Below are positions 1 to 5,434 of a DNA stretch of 6,189 bases, piece by piece. The stretch covers positions 1 through 6,189 of the forward strand of contig JACQHU010000116.1 of assembly GCA_016198805.1 (NCBI GenBank). The letters are read 5' to 3'. The stretch is from Armatimonadota bacterium. Its GTDB lineage: Bacteria > Sysuimicrobiota > Sysuimicrobiia > Sysuimicrobiales > Humicultoraceae. The stretch's first letter is position 1; every line of letters starts with the position of its first letter. The notes under the pieces were generated by a model that searched no databases, was not told where the DNA came from, and saw only the letters and a list, made by a program, of their open reading frames with translations. A program made the translations under genes and the position numbers.

Positions 1-735
1 CGCTGTCCAGCCGGGGCGCGCCAGGAGCACCGCGAGCACCCCGTTCTCCGCGGCGCGTCCGGCGTGAAATGGCTTGGTCATGGTCCCGAAGTTCTCACGC
101 AGGCCGGCGCTCATGCTGGCGGCCAGGCCGCACGCCCGCAGCGTCTGGTCCAGGTCGCAGCCGTAGAGCCTGGCCGCGGCCGCCGCGGAGCCGAAGACGC
201 CCATCGTGGCGGTCGAATGGAAGCCATCGCGGTAATGGCGGGGGTTGATCGCGTCCGCAATGCGGCACTCGACCTCGACGCCGACGATGTAGGCGTCCAG
301 CAGCGCCGCGCCTGATGCGCCGGTCCCTTCGGCCGCCGCCAGCGCGCCGGCCAGGGCGGGCACGGTGGGGTGAGTGAGCAGTCCGTAGACGCTCTCCGGG
401 TCGGTCGCCAGTTGCGTGTCGTCGTAGTCCATCGCGTGGCCGGCGACGCCGTTCGCCCAGGCGGCGAGCTGCAGCGGCGCCCGGAGCCTGGAGCCAAGCA
501 CCGTGGCCTGAGGCGCGCCGCCGACCTCGCGGAGGTGCGCGCGGACGAGCGCCCCGCTTTCTTCTGTGGCGCCGGCGAGCATGACGGCGAGGCCGTCGAC
601 CAGGTGGTTGGTCGCGAGACCCCGCACGTCGTCGGGGATCTCGCGGGTCTCGAGGACGAATCGGGCGATCTCCTCAGTCACCGCCGCGGTCTGCAGCGCG
701 CGCTCAGCGAGCTGCGACTCTCCATTACTGTCCAC
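1..735 (-). CDS. MmgE/PrpD family protein, N-terminal half (runs off left edge)
   Basis: The visible 245 codons read without interruption and are cut at base 1; the family is usually about 450-470 residues, so roughly half is present. Family hallmarks are clear: MDYDDT at residues 102-107, HPT at 122-124, NPRHY with GFHSTAT at 164-177, and NFGTMTKPFHAGRAAENG at 215-232, whose conserved Lys and His sit at 221 and 224. Known members include 2-methylcitrate dehydratase (PrpD), cis-aconitate decarboxylase and iminodisuccinate epimerase, all acting on small di- or tricarboxylic acids in the cytosol. Nothing here selects one reaction, and no prpB/prpC genes are nearby. I chose the GTG start at 735 because GGAGG lies 7 nt upstream; an in-frame ATG at 753 lacks a comparable site. 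It is the last visible gene of the importer operon, 55 nt after the MBL gene, suggesting a catabolic role linked to the imported compound (inference). Family call is firm; substrate unknown. Confidence 0.93.
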   Translation of the reverse strand, partial: MDSNGESQLAERALQTAAVTEEIARFVLETREIPDDVRGLATNHLVDGLAVMLAGATEESGALVRAHLREVGGAPQATVLGSRLRAPLQLAAWANGVAGHAMDYDDTQLATDPESVYGLLTHPTVPALAGALAAAEGTGASGAALLDAYIVGVEVECRIADAINPRHYRDGFHSTATMGVFGSAAAAARLYGCDLDQTLRACGLAASMSAGLRENFGTMTKPFHAGRAAENGVLAVLLARPGWTA

Positions 736-742
736 TGGCTGT

Positions 743-747
743 CCTCC
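743..747 (-). promoter_or_regulatory. Shine-Dalgarno site for the MmgE/PrpD gene
   Basis: GGAGG on the minus strand lies 7 nt before the GTG at 735. It decides in favour of that GTG over the in-frame ATG at 753, whose upstream sequence has no good match to the anti-SD. Confidence 0.7.
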
Positions 748-790
748 AGCCATCGTCAGTCCGCCGGCCACGGCGGGTCGCCGGGACGCG

Positions 791-1546
791 TTACTGCCAT
801 TCCATGACGACCACCTGCATCGTCGCCGGGAGGTGCTCCGGCGTCAGGGTATGGGTATGGCTGCCCAGCCGGCGGACGTTCGGCTTGCCTTCGAGGAACG
901 GGCGCTCGTCGACGCCCGGCCAGGTCGGCGGCTGCCGCATCGGGGTCTTGTAGTGCATGGGGATGACGATCCGCGGGCGGATCTGGTCGACCAGCCGGTT
1001 CGCGTCGGCCACGCTGACGGTAAACGGCCCGGCGCCGACGGGGATCATCAGGACGTCGATGGTCTTCAGCGCCCGCAACTGGCCCTCGCTCAGCGTCGGC
1101 TGGCCGATGTCACCGAGGTGGGCGATGCGGAGCCCGCCCGACTCGATGACGAAGAAGGTGTCGAGCCCTCGGGGCGTCGTCCCAAATTCGTTGTCGTGGA
1201 AGCCGGGGACGGCGTAGATCAGGGTGCCCCCGAACCGCTGGTAGATACGGTTCCAGTCGCGCGCGCCCGGAGCGAGGCCCCGGAAGATCTGCGGGTTGCC
1301 CCGGACCAGCCCGACGTTGTTGTGGTCGCCGTGTTCGTGGGTGACCAGCACCACGTCCGCCTCGACCGACGGGAAGGGATAGCCGATGTTGCCGTAGGGA
1401 TCGATGGCGATGCGCAGGCCGTCGGCCGCCGTGATGAGGAAGAACGACCAGCCGAGGTACCGGATCGAGACCGGCTGCTGCTGGGCCGACACGATCGGGA
1501 CGAGCATCACCGCCACGCCGAGCACGATGGCAATGACGATACGCAT
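791..1546 (-). CDS. Exported MBL-fold metallo-hydrolase, UlaG-like (COG2220 type)
   Basis: A 251-residue protein with the metallo-beta-lactamase fold. The metal motif HEHGDH is at residues 70-75 (His70, His72, Asp74, His75), followed by His117 in a GFHD segment, Asp146 in HLGD and His198 in PMHY, giving a full set of ligands for two metal ions. The short N-terminal part (IRYLGWSFFLI, then IDPY) and the compact size fit the UlaG-like hydrolases, which cleave lactones, phosphodiesters and other bonds. Residues 1-21 form a hydrophobic signal peptide (VIAIVLGVAVMLVPIVSAQ), probably cut near the SAQ, so the enzyme should act in the periplasm; many relatives are cytosolic. I chose the ATG at 1546 because AGGGGGTGA ends 5 nt before it; a GTG at 1555 would add three residues but sits inside that ribosome site. 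It lies 21 nt after the solute-binding protein gene and is clearly co-transcribed. It may release the ligand the importer carries, or it may be unrelated to it. Substrate unknown. Confidence 0.92.
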   Translation of the reverse strand: MRIVIAIVLGVAVMLVPIVSAQQQPVSIRYLGWSFFLITAADGLRIAIDPYGNIGYPFPSVEADVVLVTHEHGDHNNVGLVRGNPQIFRGLAPGARDWNRIYQRFGGTLIYAVPGFHDNEFGTTPRGLDTFFVIESGGLRIAHLGDIGQPTLSEGQLRALKTIDVLMIPVGAGPFTVSVADANRLVDQIRPRIVIPMHYKTPMRQPPTWPGVDERPFLEGKPNVRRLGSHTHTLTPEHLPATMQVVVMEWQ

Positions 1547-1551
1547 GAGCC

Positions 1552-1560
1552 TCACCCCCT
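1552..1560 (-). promoter_or_regulatory. Extended Shine-Dalgarno site for the MBL hydrolase gene
   Basis: AGGGGGTGA on the minus strand matches the ideal AGGAGGTGA at 8 of 9 positions and ends 5 nt before the ATG at 1546. It nearly matches the site in front of the solute-binding protein gene (2599-2606), which supports choosing the inner ATG in both genes. Confidence 0.65.
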
Positions 1561-1567
1561 GCCCCTG

Positions 1568-2593
1568 TCACTTCACGATGTACCGGTTGGTCCACAACAG
1601 CCCCTCCTTTGCCGACGGTTTCAGCGAAATCTGTCCGTCGTCGAGCATGAACTGGAGGTGCTTCTCCATCATCTCTTCGTTCATCGTGCCGTCCTCGGAC
1701 AGTGCCGGGATGATCTCGCGCAGGGCCAGAGCGAGCAGCGCGGGATCGGTGCGCGGGAAGTACTTGCGCAGGCGGGTGATCGCCGCGGCCTGATCCTGGC
1801 GCATGAGCCTGTTGGCCCGGTTCACCGCCTTGGTCCACCGGCGCAGGACATCTCCGTTGCGGTTCGCGTAAATGTTGTAGACCGCGATGCCTGTGTACAT
1901 GAAGTTGTCGAGTTCGGGCACATCGCCGGCCGACGACTTGATCACCACCACCCCATAGCCATCGCGCTCGGCGAGATACGGAGTAGGCGCGGACAGGTGG
2001 AAGGCGTCGATCTGCCGCGAGCGCAGGGCGGCCAGGAGCCCCGCCCCACCGCCGATGGAGACGATCTGCACATCCCGATCGGGATTCAGCCCGGCCCGCT
2101 TCAGGTAGTACCGCATGTAGACGTCGGTGGCGGCTCCGGGCCGCGTGATGCCGAGCTTCATCCCCCGCAGCGCCGCAAATCGCTGCGCGATCGGCATGTT
2201 CCGGCTGATGTTCCTCGCGCGGGCGACCTCGGGGTGCATGACCATATCCAGCGTGACCCGCTTGGTCAGGTTATAGATGAACAGAATCTGCCGGCCCTGG
2301 CGCCGCAGTTGCACGGCCTGGAAGGGGTCGGCGTCGAAGAACTGCGCCTGTCCCGAGACCAGCGCGGCGATGCCCAGCGCCCCGCTGTCGACCTCGGTGA
2401 GTTCCAGGTCGATGCCCTCTTCGCCCATGAAGCCCGCCGCTTCGGCAATGTAGACCGGGGCCATGAACAGGGTGCCGGTGTGGACTTCTGTGATCCTCAC
2501 CCGCTGCGCCTGCCCGGACGCCGCGCCCACGAGAGCCGCGACGAGCATGGCGACCACCAGGATCCCCACGACCGAACGTTTCCAGCCTCCCAT
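1568..2593 (-). CDS. ABC transporter substrate-binding protein, NMT1/THI5-like
   Basis: A 341-residue periplasmic binding protein of the NMT1/THI5-like (SsuA/TauA) class, which captures the ligand and delivers it to the permease. Residues 1-29 are a Sec signal peptide (WKR, then a long Val/Ala/Leu core, cleavage likely near ASGQA). No cysteine is present there, so it is not a lipoprotein. The mature part starts with the typical strand and loop VRITEVHTGTLFMAPVYIAE, and continues with GFMGEEGIDLEL, a region around ALRGMKLGITRPGAATDVYMRY, and YLKRAGLNPDRDVQIV with GGGAGLLAALRSRQIDAF, all in the order expected for the family. Ligands of the class include aliphatic sulfonates, taurine, nitrate, pyrimidine precursors and aromatic acids; the sequence does not settle which. 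I chose the ATG at 2593, with AGGGGTGA 5 nt upstream and a normal signal peptide. A start at 2623 would overlap the permease stop as ATGA and add ten residues, but has no Shine-Dalgarno site. Confidence 0.93.
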   Translation of the reverse strand: MGGWKRSVVGILVVAMLVAALVGAASGQAQRVRITEVHTGTLFMAPVYIAEAAGFMGEEGIDLELTEVDSGALGIAALVSGQAQFFDADPFQAVQLRRQGRQILFIYNLTKRVTLDMVMHPEVARARNISRNMPIAQRFAALRGMKLGITRPGAATDVYMRYYLKRAGLNPDRDVQIVSIGGGAGLLAALRSRQIDAFHLSAPTPYLAERDGYGVVVIKSSAGDVPELDNFMYTGIAVYNIYANRNGDVLRRWTKAVNRANRLMRQDQAAAITRLRKYFPRTDPALLALALREIIPALSEDGTMNEEMMEKHLQFMLDDGQISLKPSAKEGLLWTNRYIVK

Positions 2594-2598
2594 CCTCC

Positions 2599-2606
2599 TC
2601 ACCCCT
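2599..2606 (-). promoter_or_regulatory. Shine-Dalgarno site for the substrate-binding protein gene
   Basis: AGGGGTGA on the minus strand ends 5 nt before the ATG at 2593 (spacer GGAGG, itself purine-rich). It supports this ATG over the ATGA-overlap start at 2623, which has no such site. Confidence 0.55.
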
Positions 2607-2619
2607 CTCGCGTGCGTGA

Positions 2620-3504
2620 TCATGGAACGTCACGAACGGTGCCGTGCTTGGGATTCCAGCGCATGAGGTGATTGCCGAGCGTGGTGATGCCCTGATTCAT
2701 CAGCAGGACGACGACCAGCAGCGCGAAGATCCCCGCGAACAGTCCCGGGGTGTCGAGGAACCCCGCGGCGCGGCTGATCAGGTGCCCCACCCCGCGGTTG
2801 CTGGAGATGAACTCGCCGACGATGGCGCCGATCATCGCCTGCGGCACGGTGATCTGCAGGGCGGCGATAATGAACGGCGTGGCGGCGGGAAAGATCACCT
2901 TGCGCACCAGGTCCCACTCGGATGCCCCCATGACGCGCGCGACCTGCAGGAATTGGACCGGCGCCGATCGGATGCCCGCGATGGTGTTGATGAACACGAT
3001 GAAGAACACCATGACGGCCGCGACGGCGATCTTCGACGTGATGCCGATGCCGAACCAGAGGATGAACAGCGGCGCCAGGGCGATGCGGGGGATGCCGTAG
3101 AACGCCACGATGAACGGCTCGACGATCCGGTAGACGAAGTTCGACCGTGCCAGCGCAAACCCCAGCACCAGGCCGGCGCCGGCGCCGATTGCATAGCCGA
3201 CGAGGGCTTCGGTGACCGTGTACCGCAGGTGGTAGAGGAGCGCCTCCTTGATCAGCATCGCCCACAGTGCCGCGGCAATGTGGCTGGGCTTGCTGACGAA
3301 GAACTGATCCAGGAGACGGCCCGAGGCCAGTTCCCAGGCCAGGAGCATGGCGGCGCCAAAGGCCAGCCGGCCCAGGGTCGTGTTGCGCTGCTCGATCCGC
3401 TGCTGCGCCCGCTCCTCGGATTCCACGCGCTGCAAGAGCCGCTTGCCGCGCTCTTCCACTGCACCGAAGGTGCCGGTCGCCATCTCGAGGGCATCCATCG
3501 TCAT
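2620..3504 (-). CDS. ABC transporter permease, TauC/SsuC type (BPD_transp_1)
   Basis: A 294-residue inner-membrane subunit forming the transport channel, probably as a homodimer since only one permease gene is present. Hydrophobic segments lie near residues 47-62, 95-119, 127-150, 158-178, 211-231 and 253-275. The cytoplasmic EAA loop that docks on the ATPase is clear at about 189-210 (ARVMGASEWDLVRKVIFPAATP, with the conserved Gly193 and Pro206). Upstream landmarks FFVSKPSHIAAAL at 68-80 and GIPRIALAPLFILWFGIG at 137-154 are typical of sulfonate, nitrate and taurine permeases. The first 45 residues form a charged, probably helical cytoplasmic extension rich in Glu, Arg and Gln, longer than the usual short lead-in. 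The ATG overlaps the ATPase stop as ATGA (3501-3504), with GGAGG 4 nt upstream, so translation is likely coupled; an in-frame ATG at 3498 is also possible. The substrate cannot be inferred from this subunit. Confidence 0.94.
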   Translation of the reverse strand: MTMDALEMATGTFGAVEERGKRLLQRVESEERAQQRIEQRNTTLGRLAFGAAMLLAWELASGRLLDQFFVSKPSHIAAALWAMLIKEALLYHLRYTVTEALVGYAIGAGAGLVLGFALARSNFVYRIVEPFIVAFYGIPRIALAPLFILWFGIGITSKIAVAAVMVFFIVFINTIAGIRSAPVQFLQVARVMGASEWDLVRKVIFPAATPFIIAALQITVPQAMIGAIVGEFISSNRGVGHLISRAAGFLDTPGLFAGIFALLVVVLLMNQGITTLGNHLMRWNPKHGTVRDVP

Positions 3505-4313
3505 GTCGCCTCCAGCACCACGTCCACGATCTCTTCCTTGAGGTCACGCCACAGCCGGTCGTAAAACTCCGGGAACCCGGGATCCGCGTGGATGTGGAAG
3601 ACGTCCCGGGGCCGGCCCAGCGGCACCTGATACACGCGCTTGATGGTCCCCGGCGCGCGGCTGAACAGGGCGATCTCATCGGAGAGGGCGATCGCCTCCA
3701 CCAGATCGTGGGTGACGAAGACTATGGTCTTGCCCGAGCCCTCCCACAGCCGCAGCAGTTCGTCCTGGAGAATCACCCGCGTCTGCGCGTCGAGCGGTCC
3801 GAAGGGCTCGTCCATCAGGACGACCGAGGGTTCGTAGATCAACGTGCGGATCAGCGCGGTGCGCTTCCGCATGCCTCCTGACAGTTCATGGGGGTAGTGG
3901 TGCTCGAAGCCGCTCAGGCCGACCATCGCGATGTACCTGGCCGCCCGCTCCCGGCGCTGGTCTGCCGGCACGCCGCGAAATTCGAGCGCCACCTCGACGT
4001 TTTCCTGGAGCGTGCGCCACGGGAGCAGGTTGTCGTCCTGGGTGATGTACCCGACGTCGGTGTTGATCCCGTCGACCGACAGACCCTTATACTGCACTTC
4101 GCCATCGGTCGGACGGACCAGTCCGGCCATCATGTTGAGGAGGGTGGACTTCCCGCAGCCCGAGGGGCCTACGAAACTGACGAACCGGCCGGACGGGATT
4201 GTCAGGCTGACGTCCCGCAGCGCCAGGAACGCGCGTCGCTGGTGCCGGTCGCCTCTGGCCACGAAGACCTTGAAGACGTCGCGGATCTCGATGGCCGCCC
4301 CCCGATCCATCAT
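3501..4313 (-). CDS. ABC transporter ATP-binding protein, SsuB/TauB/NrtD type
   Basis: A 270-residue ATPase that powers the importer from the cytosolic face. All motifs are present in order: Walker A GPSGCGKST at 49-57, Q-loop Gln92 in ITQDDNLLPW, signature LSGGM at 144-148, Walker B VVLMDE at 164-169 with catalytic Glu169, D-loop GPLD at 172-175, and switch His202 in VTHD. The segment after the signature reads RKRTALIRTL rather than the more usual RQRVALARAL. The C-terminus ends soon after the core with no added regulatory domain. It is the first gene of the leftward operon, with AGGCGG 5 nt before the ATG at 4313 (a second ATG follows at once at 4310) and an untranslated leader of about 50 nt from the predicted promoter. 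The order ATPase, permease, binding protein and the Walker and EAA signatures show a complete importer of the sulfonate/nitrate/taurine/NMT1 group. Confidence 0.96.
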   Translation of the reverse strand: MMDRGAAIEIRDVFKVFVARGDRHQRRAFLALRDVSLTIPSGRFVSFVGPSGCGKSTLLNMMAGLVRPTDGEVQYKGLSVDGINTDVGYITQDDNLLPWRTLQENVEVALEFRGVPADQRRERAARYIAMVGLSGFEHHYPHELSGGMRKRTALIRTLIYEPSVVLMDEPFGPLDAQTRVILQDELLRLWEGSGKTIVFVTHDLVEAIALSDEIALFSRAPGTIKRVYQVPLGRPRDVFHIHADPGFPEFYDRLWRDLKEEIVDVVLEAT

Positions 4314-4365
4314 GCGAACCGCCTTTCTGACGGGCCCTCGAAGTACCGACCTGGAACGCGCGGAT

Positions 4366-4382
4366 TGGTATACAATATACCA
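4366..4382. promoter_or_regulatory. Perfect inverted repeat, probable operator (GntR-like)
   Basis: TGGTATA-CAA-TATACCA is a perfect 7-bp-arm dyad in the 116-bp gap between the divergent ATPase and PdxA-like genes. It is strikingly AT-rich against GC-rich surroundings. The TGGTATA..TATACCA half-sites resemble operators of FadR/ExuR-subfamily GntR regulators (known for ExuR/UxuR: TTGGTATACCAA-like). It covers the -10 and start region of the leftward promoter and would also overlap a possible rightward -10, so binding should block both transcripts (inference). No regulator gene is in the window. Confidence 0.6.
4371..4376 (+). promoter_or_regulatory. Possible rightward -10 element for the PdxA-like gene
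   Basis: TACAAT matches TATAAT at 5 of 6 positions and would start transcription near 4383, about 47 nt before the GTG. No convincing -35 element is seen 16-18 nt upstream (around 4348-4353), so an activator might be required or the promoter may lie elsewhere. Confidence 0.3.
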
Positions 4383-4403
4383 TCAGATGGTTAGACGACT
4401 CAA
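4374..4403 (-). promoter_or_regulatory. Predicted leftward promoter of the importer operon
   Basis: On the minus strand, TTGAGT (4403-4398; 4 of 6 to TTGACA) is followed after 18 nt by TATATT (4379-4374; 5 of 6 to TATAAT), with an extended -10 TGG directly before it. Transcription would begin near 4367, leaving a leader of about 53 nt before the ATPase start. The -10 element lies inside the inverted repeat, consistent with repression. Confidence 0.5.
4379..4391. promoter_or_regulatory. Second, overlapping dyad ACCATC-A-GATGGT
   Basis: A perfect 6-bp-arm inverted repeat around a single A. It shares ACCA (4379-4382) with the right arm of the larger dyad and adds another TGGT at 4388-4391, 22 bp (about two helical turns) from the first TGGT at 4366. 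It could be an auxiliary half-site for the same regulator. It may also be chance: six-base arms are short. Confidence 0.35.
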
Positions 4404-4417
4404 ACGTCATTCCTGCC

Positions 4418-4422
4418 GGAGG
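4418..4422 (+). promoter_or_regulatory. Shine-Dalgarno site for the PdxA-like gene
   Basis: GGAGG lies 7 nt before the GTG at 4430 and supports that non-ATG start. The MGDPTGIGPE motif follows within ten codons, as expected for the family's N-terminus. Confidence 0.7.
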
Positions 4423-4429
4423 GAAGATC

Positions 4430-5434
4430 GTGCCGAGGCTGGCCATCGCGATGGGAGACCCAACCGGGATCGGTCCCGAGGTCCTGGGCAAAGCCCTGGC
4501 CTCTGCCGCCATCTCTTCAGAGGTGCTGCTCATCGGTGACGCGGCCGTCTGGCGAGAGGCTCAGCAGGTGGGGGGTCTCGCCTGTCCCGTGCGCCCGGCC
4601 GAACGCCCCGGCGCAGTGACCCCGGAAGGGATTCCCTTTCTTGATGTGCCGCCCCCAGATCGCTCATGGATCCGGGGGGAAGTCAGCCCGTCGGCCGGCC
4701 GGGCCGCGGCGCTGTGGCTCGAGCGGGCGGTGCGGCTGGCCCTTGCCGGAGCAGCAGAGGCCGTGGTCTTCGCGCCGCTCAACAAGCAGGCCATCATGCG
4801 CGCGGGATATCCGGTCCGCGACGAGTATGCGTTAACTGCCTCCCTGGCCGGTGTGGCGGAGCACGATGAGGTCAACGTGATTCCGCATCCGGCGGGCCGC
4901 GCCCCGGGCGACCTGCTGTGGGTGACCCGGGTGACATCGCACGTCCCGCTGAAAGATGTCCCGGCCTGCCTGACGACCGGGCGGGTGCTGCAGACGATCC
5001 GCATGGCCCATCGCGTCGCCACGGGGCGCGAAACCCCCACGCCGCGGATCGGCGTGGCCGCCCTGAATCCGCACGCGGGCGAAGGCGGCCTGGTGGGCGA
5101 CGAGGAGGTGCGGGTGATCGGGCCGGCGATCGGGGCGGCGCTGGGTGAAGGCATCGACGCGTCGGGCCCGCACCCCGCCGACCACGTCTTCCGCCTGGCG
5201 CGCGCGGGCGCTTTCGATGCGGTGGTGGCCATGTATCACGATCAGGCGCAGATCGCCACCAAACTCCTGGGATTCGACCGCGGGGTCTCGATCGGCGTCG
5301 GCTATCCATTTGTGCTTGCCACGCCGTCGCATGGCACGGCGTTCGACATCGCCGGGAAGGGCATCGCCGATCCTGGACCGATGCAGCAGGCCCTGATGCT
5401 GGCAGAGAGGCTCGCTGTCGGCCGTCAGCGATAG
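4430..5434 (+). CDS. PdxA-family NAD-dependent dehydrogenase, probably catabolic
   Basis: A 334-residue member of the 4-hydroxythreonine-4-phosphate dehydrogenase (PdxA) family, whose enzymes oxidise a hydroxyl next to an acid and often decarboxylate, using NAD(P) and a divalent metal. The N-terminal MGDPTGIGPE is at 8-17. The three metal-ligand histidines are kept: His171 (TSHVPL), His215 (NPHAGEGG) and His270 (MYHDQ). HGTAFDIAGKGIADPG near the C-terminus is also typical. However, where biosynthetic PdxA has GHTE, with His and Thr gripping the substrate phosphate, this protein has RDEY (130-133). After MYHDQ it reads AQIATKLLGFDRGV, resembling non-biosynthetic relatives as I recall them. The family also includes TphB (terephthalate dihydrodiol) and four-carbon acid-phosphate dehydrogenases. 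I infer a non-phosphorylated or different acid substrate. It is divergent from the importer operon and shares its control region. Many annotators would name it pdxA; I leave the symbol blank because the biosynthetic role is doubtful. Confidence 0.9.
   Translation: MPRLAIAMGDPTGIGPEVLGKALASAAISSEVLLIGDAAVWREAQQVGGLACPVRPAERPGAVTPEGIPFLDVPPPDRSWIRGEVSPSAGRAAALWLERAVRLALAGAAEAVVFAPLNKQAIMRAGYPVRDEYALTASLAGVAEHDEVNVIPHPAGRAPGDLLWVTRVTSHVPLKDVPACLTTGRVLQTIRMAHRVATGRETPTPRIGVAALNPHAGEGGLVGDEEVRVIGPAIGAALGEGIDASGPHPADHVFRLARAGAFDAVVAMYHDQAQIATKLLGFDRGVSIGVGYPFVLATPSHGTAFDIAGKGIADPGPMQQALMLAERLAVGRQR

Noticed and set aside
761..776. Hairpin CCGCC-GGCCAC-GGCGG between the MBL and MmgE/PrpD genes, considered as a terminator
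   Set aside because: The stem is only 5 bp and no T-run follows on the minus strand; such GC-rich hairpins arise often by chance here. The 55-nt gap shows no other signal.
1553..1555. GTG start for the MBL hydrolase giving three more residues
   Set aside because: This GTG lies inside the best ribosome-binding sequence, which is ideally spaced for the ATG at 1546.
2610..2634. CGTGA...TCACG inverted repeat at the permease/binding-protein junction
   Set aside because: Five-base arms with a 10-nt loop are weak and do not extend; mostly coding sequence, so no regulatory claim is made.
566..2671. A 701-codon open frame on the plus strand opposite the MmgE/PrpD, MBL and binding-protein genes
   Set aside because: It is antisense to three well-recognised genes, its translation is rich in Asp, His, Arg, Gly and Pro with no recognisable domain, and long antisense frames are expected in GC-rich DNA.
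2644..3564. A 306-codon plus-strand open frame opposite the permease
   Set aside because: It is the complement of a strongly supported membrane protein gene; the translation is highly charged and low in hydrophobic residues, as expected of an antisense shadow.
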